Source: Caprella mutica (lineage: Eukaryota; Arthropoda; Malacostraca; Amphipoda; Caprellidae). From it: a stretch of DNA of 64,000 nt. A program made the position numbers and the translations under genes. The stretch is taken from the NCBI GenBank assembly GCA_947561585.1, contig CANNZV010000948.1, positions 62,001 to 126,000 of the forward strand, written 5' to 3'. This document shows positions 55,735-64,000 of the stretch, one piece after another (positions within the stretch are counted from its first letter, which is position 1; each line of letters opens with the position of its first letter). The notes under the pieces were generated by a model, which saw only the letters and a program-made list of their open reading frames with translations, made no database searches and was not told the DNA's origin.

Positions 55735-56440
55735 TCAGACAAATTATTGGAAGAAGATTGGAGGAGAAAAGTAAAGAATGGAAGAGAAAATAGAAAAGAA
55801 AATAATAAAATAGAGGATTAATTGGGAGGAGATTGGAGGGGAAAAATAAATGAATGGAGGAGATTAGGAGAAGATCGAAAGGGAAAAGGAAATGAATAAA
55901 AAAGAATTGAATGAAGGTTGGTGAAAAAGTGAGAACTTGAGTAAATATTGAAATTAAACTCTCAAATAAAATGATAATGAATGGTACTATAATATGGACG
56001 TATTTAATAGTAAAAATAAAATGTTGGTATTAAAAGAAGTAAATTAAATAATTCAGATAGAGGAGCTATGTTAGCGCAGAATAGTTATCGTACGATTAAA
56101 GTCTTATAAACAATATATTTTAGGATATTGGACGAAAACAAATCCATAGCTCATATATTTGGCACTCCCTATAACTTTACAAGATATCGGTTCCCAATTC
56201 ACTTGTTTGGCAACTTATAAGATTTTCGATATTTTTCGACTGTGGAAGTGACCGGAGAATTTTAGCCGCTGTTATGTTTACTCAACCCAGCTCGTAAATC
56301 AACGGAATTAAAACGCCGAGATTGGGTGACTACTGACTATGGCTAAAATTTTAAAAGTTATTTTGAGGAGGAGAAACGGCATTGTACAATGTACATAGAG
56401 AGGACAATGCACTGTATGATGGAGTGAGCTGCAATGTGTA
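55735..56440 (-). repeat. Dispersed repeat, inverted relative of 41115-42020
   Basis: Reverse-complemented it gives the same landmarks in order (AATCTCGGCGTTTTAATTCC, GATTTACGAGCT, TTCCACAGTCG, GGAGTGCCAAAT, ATGGATTTGTTTTCGTCCAA). The purine-rich tract at 55735-55920 is the counterpart of 41810-42010. Confidence 0.65.
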
Positions 56441-56449
56441 TTTGTTCGG

Positions 56450-59267
56450 AACTAAAATATTATTTTGCACATTTTTTAAATCGTTATAGGCCGAGTGAAG
56501 GAACCAATCAACAACTAATTTCCTAATTTACGACAATGAGTAAATATTTTTAAGCTTTTAAATAGGAAAATATATTTTTGGTATTGATGTAGGAACAAAG
56601 TAAAAAAAAGCCGATAAGTTTGAAGGAATGGCATGAATGATACAAAGTAATTTAAAAATGATGTAGGCCTACCTAGAAAACAAACGTCAAACTCATTAAG
56701 GTTAACATGAGCAGTTTTAAGGGACTGATACCTGATATAAAATATAAACTTATTTCATGCCTAATAATAGTAACTGCAATTGAAATAATAAAATAAATAT
56801 TTACACTATTAAAAGTATTATTAAACGATGAAAATTTTCACTGTTTTTATCTTTTCTGAAGTTTCCGTATTGATAATATTTTAATTTTGTACTAGAAGTG
56901 AAAATATTAGTACATGGAAATATTTTCATTTGTATTACATTGTTTTATGTTAGTTGGAGATAAATAAGTTCTTCAGTTCTTAGTGACCCCGATTGCACTA
57001 AACACTAATTACTAACATCTCTTTAATGAACGTTAACTTACTCTAAGATATTATTTTTCTATAAGGCTACAAATTATTTAATTACTTTTAAGGAAAAGAA
57101 GCTGCAAGTCATTAACAATATCAACACAATATTGAGGCAAATATTTAAAACTTTGTTTCCTAATGGTAATAATCAGATAGGAAAATTGCAACAATAGTGA
57201 GGGAAATATTATTAGTTACTAATTATTATTAATTTGGAAGTATGATCATAGTGATATGATCAATAGTATGATTACCATTACAATCATACTGTTGATTAAA
57301 TGTTTGGTAATACCATTATGATCATATCACAATAATCAATACAGAAATGTCACAAGTTATTCATAACTTAGGAAAGTAGAGATGTCAATAAGACCTTATC
57401 AGAGTCTTAAAATAGAATCGAGATATCTTTTTTCGAACGAAAGATGTTAGGTAGCTGCTTAATAGTCCTCAATGAAATTGAAGATATATCTCTGTCTCAT
57501 ATGAAAAAAATGTTATATTCATATTTCTGTAACTTAAATGATTATTTATGTTTATATATCTTATATGACCATATATATTCATTTACTTTTTAGGTCGCAT
57601 ATATTTTATGTACCATATTGCAACATAAAACGAACGTTTCGGTAACGAAAAATCCAGTTACGAAATGTCCTGTCAGCATAGAGTCATAGACCATATGTAT
57701 TTTGTGCATCTTATTTATTTAGTGTAGCTTATTTATTTGTGTACCTTATTTTTCTAAATACTTTTTTCATTTATTGTACCTTATATTATTATAGTCCTTG
57801 TAAAAGGTGCCAGTCAATACGTTTTTCTGCCAAGTTATACATCCCTACATTACAAATTACTACATTACATTAAAGACTGATTATTATATCTGTATGTATA
57901 GTTTTGGGTACATTAATAATTTTACTGAATATTTCACTGTTGTCTGAAAAGGTAAAAATAACTTATTATATATCAGAGAAACTAATCAATAATTTCAATA
58001 ATTCATTCAGCCCATAAATTACAATTTGGAATTATTTCCATTTTATTATCAGCTACAATTATTTTTACATATAGGAAAACTAAAAAATTGATAAATTTCA
58101 TACCTTCTTCGCAGATACTCATTGTTGCTCTTGAAATGATGCATCACTAGGAAAACAGCTTATTGTCAATAGTGAACCAAGTGAGGCATTGACCAATCGT
58201 CCCACCAAATTTCAGGTAATTTGGTTGAATACTTCTATAGTTATAAGTGACATTGACCATGACCTTTGACTCGATCACTCCCAAAATTTTGTGACGATAA
58301 TAATGTACTGTTCATTATTATAAATTGTATTATTTTAATCTTATTAAATCATTGCTAACAGTACGCTAAAGACTGTTCATGAGAATATGATATAGAAAAC
58401 TTTGATATAATATCTATAATAATAAAAATTCTGCATTTAATGTTAAATAAAAATAATCATAAAAATCAATGCACATTACAAAATATATAATTAGAAATGA
58501 GACCATATTAAATGACTGAATAAATATTTATTCAATAAAAACAGTTTTTCTTCTAGTTTATACTAAGTGAAGCTTTACCTATTATTTATAAATGTGAAAT
58601 ATTTAATTATTATAACGATAAGAATAAGGATATGGATAAGGATTCTTATTGATGAGAAAGGATATATGTATTGCATACCTATACTTTACTATAATACATT
58701 CATAATTTTACATACACTTTCGTATATTTATAAATTTATAAACACTTTATAATTTCATGAAATAACAAAAGTACAATATGAAGAATAATATAATGAAACA
58801 TACGAGATGAAAATGAAAATATTTCTATATATTTACCTTGTGTTACTTTATTAATATTCTAATTCCCAGGAAATTATCTCATCCGACTATCAGGAAACAT
58901 CACCACGTAATGGAAACTTTTACGCGTGGAGGATATTAAATATTGTTTAATTATAATTAAATCACCAGCTCGACCAGAAAAATTAAATTCTGGATTATTC
59001 ATTCGAAATTTCATTCTGATGTTTGAATTTAACCATATAAAATATTTTCATCTTGTCGTCCGAAAATTACTTCAATTAAAATTTGATGATTTATAAATAA
59101 TTGTGATTAAATTCTTTTGCAGCTTAACTCAGTTGACTAAAATATGACAATAAATTAAATCGTTTTTGATCACAAATCTTATTATCAGTAAATAAGTTAT
59201 ATTCAATTATTTGTTAATAAATTCATAAGAAATCTCAATAATAGAATTAGAAAAAAATTGCAAAAAA
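56450..59267. other. AT-rich spacer, no gene seen
   Basis: The only structure noticed is the hairpin pair at 57251-57330. A stretch near 58190-58280 (CACCAAATTTCAGGTAATTT, TGACCATGACCTTTGACTC) reads like dispersed-repeat sequence, but I could not match it to anything else in the window. Confidence 0.4.
57251..57330. other. Nested inverted repeats
   Basis: ATCAATAGTATGATT (57259-57273) pairs with AATCATACTGTTGAT (57282-57296), one mismatch and 8-nt loop. GTGATATGATCA (57251-57262) also pairs perfectly with 57319-57330. The two structures are mutually exclusive in part. Confidence 0.55.
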
Positions 59268-59465
59268 TACAGTAAGACTTCTCTACATATAATGAACTAC
59301 CACTAGTTCACTATAGAGAGCTAGTACATAATACGTGTTCAGAGATGCAAAGTCTATTCTATGGCAGTTTAACAAAATATATTAACAATAGTCTTTAAAA
59401 TTCAAGTATTTCACTTTTACTCAAACAATATAAGGGGGATAATATAGAGACAGGCTCAAACTATA

Positions 59466-59618
59466 AATAGGATGAGTGTGATCGGGGAAGGGATGCGTGT
59501 GATAGGGGATAAGATGGGTGTGATAAGAGATATATAGGATGGTATGTGATAGGGGATAGGATGCGTGTGATAGGGGATGGGGGATAGGATTGGTGTGATA
59601 GGGGATGGGAGTGATAGG
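59466..59618. repeat. GATAGGGGATAGGATG(G/C)GTGT minisatellite
   Basis: About eight degenerate units of 17-21 bp, present only in this MITE copy. The 78-codon minus frame at 59421-59657 (HTHPIPYHT-like) is its translation. Confidence 0.75.
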
Positions 59619-59925
59619 TAGTTTAGTTGAAGCTATACTTTTGCAACAGTTATTCAAAATTCACATCATTTTCTAGTTTTTTAATTCTATCACGTTTTTC
59701 ACGTAATTTTAAAGAATGCTTCTTTTAATATTTGAATTTATTAGTCACATGTAATTTACTATTTTTTTTAAAGATAACAACAAAAATATTCATTTCACTG
59801 GGTAAATAATTTCCTATAAATAAACTAAAACTAGTTCGCTATTCAGAGATTATTTATTGAATGGCAGACTAAATAAAACATGTTCATTATACGTGTTAGT
59901 TCACTGTAAAGGGTTCTATTATATA

Positions 59926-61064
59926 CAGGATGACGCAAAAAAAAGGAAACCCATTTTCAAACTAGTTTATTTTACAAACTATCAATGCTAGAAATTTTCT
60001 AAATACATAGTTTTATTCGTTTACTTTTTTGCATCTATCATGATAAACTATAATAAGTTACGACAAAAATTAATCATTCTACAGCGAATTTAAAAAAAGT
60101 AAATAAAAAGGGCTTGTGCGAGCACGAAATATATGAGTATATTTCATTTTATATGGATGTAAAAACATTAAATTCTAATTTTTTTTGTAAAAATAAGATA
60201 AAATAAAACAAATAATTGCCATATGAAAATTGTTTTCTGAAGATAAATTGATATTTTTATAAAAATCAGTTCGCCGTTAATTTGCATCTCCTTTTCGAAA
60301 CTTTCAAAATGCAGCTTTCAAAAGAACAAAGAGTTTTTGTTTTGACAATTTTTTTAAACACTGGAAGTTTTATGCAGGTTCAACCACATTTTGAACAACA
60401 CTTTCTGGAAAGATTTCCAACAACTATAAAACCATATTGACGAATGTTAATGAGTTCAAAACGGAAGAAACCACCTCAAGTTTGAACAAAAAGTTATCAT
60501 TCTCAGGAGAAAAGAATGAGCACATGAAAATATTAATCTTTTTCATGAACAGCATATTGAGAATACAAAAATGTAAATCAGAAGGTAAGGATTAGATATA
60601 ATTTAAGAGACATTTGTTGAACAAGCATGTAAGGCTCAAACTCTTAAAACTGATTTACCGCACAGTCTAAATGATTTGCAAAATTGTTTCTGCAAAAAAT
60701 GGACATTTTGTAGAAGATATCATGATTGGTTATGAAGATGTATTGCCATGATTGAAAGAGTCAATAAAAAAACGTTAGTTGAATGTAAAATTGTAGGATT
60801 TAATTATATTTTTACTACTACCATATGGGAATAAATCATCCCTATTATGAAATTTGTGTATTTCGTGCTCGCGCAAGCCCTTTTTATTTCCCTTTTTTAA
60901 ATTCGCTGTAGGATGCTCAATTTTCGTCGTAACTTCTAACAGATTATCAAAATAGATGCAAAAAAGTAAACGAACAAAATCATCTTTTTAAAAAAATTCT
61001 AGCATTGATAGTTTGTAAAATAAACTAGTTTAAAAATGTTTTTTTTTTTTTTTGAGCCTCCCTG
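59926..61064 (+). mobile_element. Internally deleted mariner-family element (copy 2)
   Basis: Left CAGGATGACGCAAAAAAAAG after TA, right TTTTTTTTGAGCCTCCCTG before TA; long subterminal inversion (AAACTAGTTTATTTTACAAA; GGGCTTGTGCGAGCACGAAA / TTCGTGCTCGCGCAAGCCC). Same structure as 37972-39123. Confidence 0.85.
60309..60752 (+). pseudogene. Mariner-family transposase, N-terminal half only (copy 2)
   Basis: It starts MQLSKEQRVFVLTIFLNTGS and continues QPHFEQHFLERFPTTIKPY before a stop. Later frames are scrambled by indels but keep an LPHSL-like piece near 60660. As in copy 1, sequence for the catalytic triad beyond the first acidic block is missing. The N-terminus is better preserved here than in copy 1. 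Confidence 0.7.
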
Positions 61065-61236
61065 TATAATGGTTTACTATACAGGATTTCTACTGTGATT
61101 GGAAAAAATATCTAAATAGAATAATTAGAAGAGATCTTTAAAAAATTATTCAAAAAATCCCAATTATTTGATTATTTAGAAGAAATTGGATTGGAAAATT
61201 TTCAAATCATTATTAAAATTAGTAGAAATTTTATTA

Positions 61237-61420
61237 AGGGGACCATTCCTGGAAAAATTGCATAATTTCAAAGATAATTTTTATTGCGTAAATAATTGCT
61301 TCATGACCTTCTAATAGTGTGTGCAAAATATCAGATCTCTGGTGTAACTTTAACCCCCTGGGGAGAGGTAGAAAGGGAAGGGGCAACGCGGGGGTTAGGG
61401 AGTCAATATGCACTCTAAAA
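61237..61420 (+). mobile_element. Left portion of Harbinger-like MITE related to 39791
   Basis: AAGGGGACCATTCCTGGAAA and the later CCCCTGGGGAGAGGTAGAAA block match 39791-39990 in order. The right end was not found. Confidence 0.5.
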
Positions 61421-62103
61421 ACAATCTCTAAGCCAATTATAATTCGTAATAATTAATCATCTCGCTATATCTGGTATCTAATGTCCCACTAATGGCACAC
61501 ACTAAAGTAGGCAAAGAAAGAAATATGCATTAAATACCAAAAACTGATTTTATCGCTGTGCATCACATACAATACACTGACTTTATTGCAATGCATTATA
61601 TAACAAACACTGTAAATAATATTCTGTCAATTTAGTAAAGCTGTGAAGAGGAAACAGAAAAAAAATTGGGCATACATTATATTTCGAGTGAGATGGTAAA
61701 GCAAATGGTAGTGAATACTTTTCGGCGATTTCTCAATGATTTGTTTTATGTGAATTGAATGGAAATGAGCCAAAGGTTAACAATTAATATGTAGATATAC
61801 AGAAATTAATATATTTCCGTTCAGCAGTTTTTTTAAAATTTGGTTCCTAATGGAGATTTAATATATACATAGCCAATCAAAGATGAAATTGCAGTTTTTT
61901 ATGTAATTGTAGATACGATCTAGGTTCATTGAGAAGATGAACCATCTATTTACTGTCAACAAAGGCTGGACGATTTTAATAGTTGTCCCAGCAATTCATT
62001 TCTTTGATCCAGCTTATAATCTCTTCTTTTTTCTCCTTATATTGTAAGAAAGCAACTGAATAGTCCTGTGGTTTAAGTTCATTCAGACACAACTGGTTTG
62101 CGT
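61421..62103. other. AT-rich spacer, no gene seen
   Basis: No recognisable feature. Confidence 0.4.
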
Positions 62104-62240
62104 TGCAATGAAATTCGAACACTCATACTGGTCGAAAAGTGTCCGTTAATATAAGTTCTGAACCAATCTGACCTTTAGAATTTTCTTATCTTGACTTTTG
62201 TTAACACCCACTTTCCGAGTACAGCGACGTTCCTCACTAT
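62104..62240. mobile_element. Small MITE relative, ACTTTCCGAGTACAG
   Basis: ACACTCATACTGGTCGAAAA on one side and CACTTTCCGAGTACAGCGAC on the other; third member with 54461 and 54714. Confidence 0.4.
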
Positions 62241-62664
62241 GCTTCCTTTTTTGTCAAAGTAGGTTAACAACATTCCATTAATTCAAATATTCTAATTTAT
62301 GCAGTATTCTGTTCTACTGAAGATTTAACCCTGACTGTTGAATACGAAATTTCATCTCAGCAATAATGAAGAGGGTTCTCACCAGACATAAAATTAAGGT
62401 AGTGCCATTTAAGATTAAGTAGGGAGAGAAATAGAGCTGTATTTATAATATACTATACATTTCTGTGCTATATACTTATCAATATTATATCCTTAAAATA
62501 TTTCATATATTTTTAATCAATAATTAGAATAAACAAAGTCAAAGACCTCATCAAATTTTTAAAAATGCATTGTATTATATATGATACACAATTAGAATTA
62601 CTAAAATAACTGATATACACTAATTTGATCTTTCATACCATATATCATTATCAAATTTTATTTT

Positions 62665-62925
62665 CTCTATAACATATTTATTACTAAGGTTTCTATATAG
62701 TATTTATTACTAAGGTTTCTATATAATATTTATTACTAAGGTTTTTATATGATATTTATTACTATGGTTTCTATATAATATTTATTACTAAGGGTTCTAT
62801 ATAATATTTTTTACTATGGTGTCTAAATAATAATTATTACTAGGGTTTCTATATAAAATTTATTACTAAGGTTTCTATACAATATTTGTTATTAAGGTTT
62901 CTATATAATATTCATTACTAAGTCT
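62665..62925. repeat. 26-bp tandem repeat, about 10 units
   Basis: Unit TTTCTATATAATATTTATTA + CTAAGG, with point variants only and nearly constant length. Confidence 0.9.
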
Positions 62926-62949
62926 TCTATTCCATTCCAATCACTCAAT

Positions 62950-63275
62950 ATGTATGTAGCTTAAGTTTGAAGCCTAATATGTGCGCTGCCTAATAAGTGT
63001 GTATATGAATAGGTGTGTAGCTTAATATGTGTGTATCTTAATATATGTTTAGCATAATATGTGTGTATCTTTATATGTGTTTAGCATAATATGTGTGTAT
63101 CTTTATATGTGTGTAGTATAATATGTGTGTAGCTTAATATGTGTGTAGCTTAATATGTGTGTAGCTTAATACTTGTGAAGTTTAATATGTGTGAAGCTTA
63201 ATTAATATGTATGTAGCCTAATATGTGTGGAGCTTAATATATGTGAAGTTTAATATGTGTATCTTAATATAGCTT
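62950..63275. repeat. 16-bp tandem repeat, TAATATGTGTGTAGCT
   Basis: About 18-20 degenerate units alternating GTGTGTAGCTTAATAT and GTGTGTATCTTTATAT, immediately after the 26-bp array. Confidence 0.85.
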
Positions 63276-64000
63276 ACGTCTGCAAAGTTATTGAAGTCAA
63301 AATATTATTCATTTATGAATGAAAAATGGGAGTAGTGTCTTTTTTGTAATATAAACGCTAGTAAATATAAGAATTTTTGCGCTTAAAAGATAAAAATTTC
63401 GACAGAATATTAAACCCTATTATATTCAAATTCTGTTAAGATATATATACGAATTAAAATCGAAACAAGAATCAGTTAATCTGGCATTTAATATTTTCTT
63501 TTAAGGAAGTAATTTTATGGGAGTAGTATCAAATAATTACGATATTCAGTGAATAACATACTCCGGATTTTACTAAAAATCAAAATATTGCATGGAGAAA
63601 CTCCTGCTCAATGTTTTAGTGTAATTGGAAACCAGAGAGATTGTTAACATCGATGATATTTTTAGCTCGAAATATAGTTATTGAGGGGAGACTTTGTGAA
63701 TTACTAAAGTTAATACTTTAATTGATAGCATTGATAGAATATTCTTCAATAAAAATGTATTACATATATAGTAATCAAAATAGTCCTTTCACTTCATGGA
63801 CTATGTTACAATTATAATGAAATCAAATTAGCAATAGAAAATGTAAATTCAAAACACCACAGAACATTTTCAAAGTTCGACAGAGAATAGAATTATCAAC
63901 TGTCAAACAAATTTTATTATCAAATCTTATCAATACTGAAGATGGAAAAATGACCTTAGTCAAAATTCAAATTTAAAACGAAATTGTTCATTTTGCATGA
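63276..64000. other. AT-rich spacer to window edge, no gene seen
   Basis: No recognisable feature. Confidence 0.4.

Larger units (their letters stand above)
59270..61095. mobile_element. pogo/Tigger-like MITE (copy 2), interrupted
   Basis: The ends CAGTAAGACTTCTCTACATA and GGATTTCTACTG next to TA match copy 1 at 8023-8649. Removing the mariner at 59926-61064 leaves about 690 bp collinear with copy 1. It also carries a minisatellite (59466-59618) that copy 1 lacks. Confidence 0.8.

Noticed and set aside
59421..59657. Histidine/proline-rich 78-codon minus frame
   Set aside because: Translation of the GATAGGGGATAGGATG minisatellite inside a MITE.

Overview
The window looks like gene-poor nuclear DNA from an arthropod, probably an AT-rich insect genome. 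A hemipteran is my best guess, on weak grounds. There is no operon structure and no run of bacterial-type ORFs. Nearly every recognisable protein trace is a decayed transposon gene, some with in-frame stops, frameshifts or a eukaryotic splice donor. The rest is dispersed repeats, terminal-inverted-repeat (TIR) elements and minisatellites in AT-rich spacer. I found no intact host gene, no rRNA, no convincing functional tRNA and no CRISPR array.

Layout. 0-5 kb: a broken transposon-associated gene (HEEADTR...FTGCDT family), three tandem-repeat fields, half of a foldback element and a Penelope-like reverse-transcriptase scrap with a perfect 61-bp inverted duplication. 6-14 kb: a 50-bp satellite, a G-run array, TA-flanked MITEs, a hAT fragment, a tRNA-like SINE head and a 22-bp satellite holding a 134-base assembly gap. 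14-25 kb: inverted and direct copies of a 0.4-kb repeat, a hairpin, two 1.8-kb TIR elements (one carrying a 0.7-kb foldback MITE), a piggyBac-like MITE inside a short satellite and a mariner-type MITE. 25-30 kb: a 984-bp foldback element with a perfect 9-bp target duplication, and a 2.1-kb TIR element carrying a hAT MITE with a perfect 8-bp duplication. 30-40 kb: CCCAAGCAACC-type MITEs, a mariner-family transposon with a broken transposase, and an internally deleted mariner. 40-47 kb: a Harbinger-like MITE, the inverted sibling of the 21-23 kb element, a foldback element inserted into its own relative, and exon 1 of a PIF/Harbinger transposase. 47-64 kb: mostly unassigned AT-rich DNA with one more foldback element, small MITEs, a pogo-like MITE interrupted by a mariner, and two closing tandem arrays.

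The most interesting pattern is a group of foldback elements at about 4, 25, 44 and 52 kb. They share a 15-bp end (left ..GGTAAATT, right AATTTACC..) and 9-bp target duplications, but each type carries an unrelated subterminal repeat (TTCCACCGCGGAA, CAATTGCTCGAA or GGTCATTTGATCC). I recognise no transposase for them here. Insertion order can be read at several loci from nested elements, target duplications and an empty sibling site.
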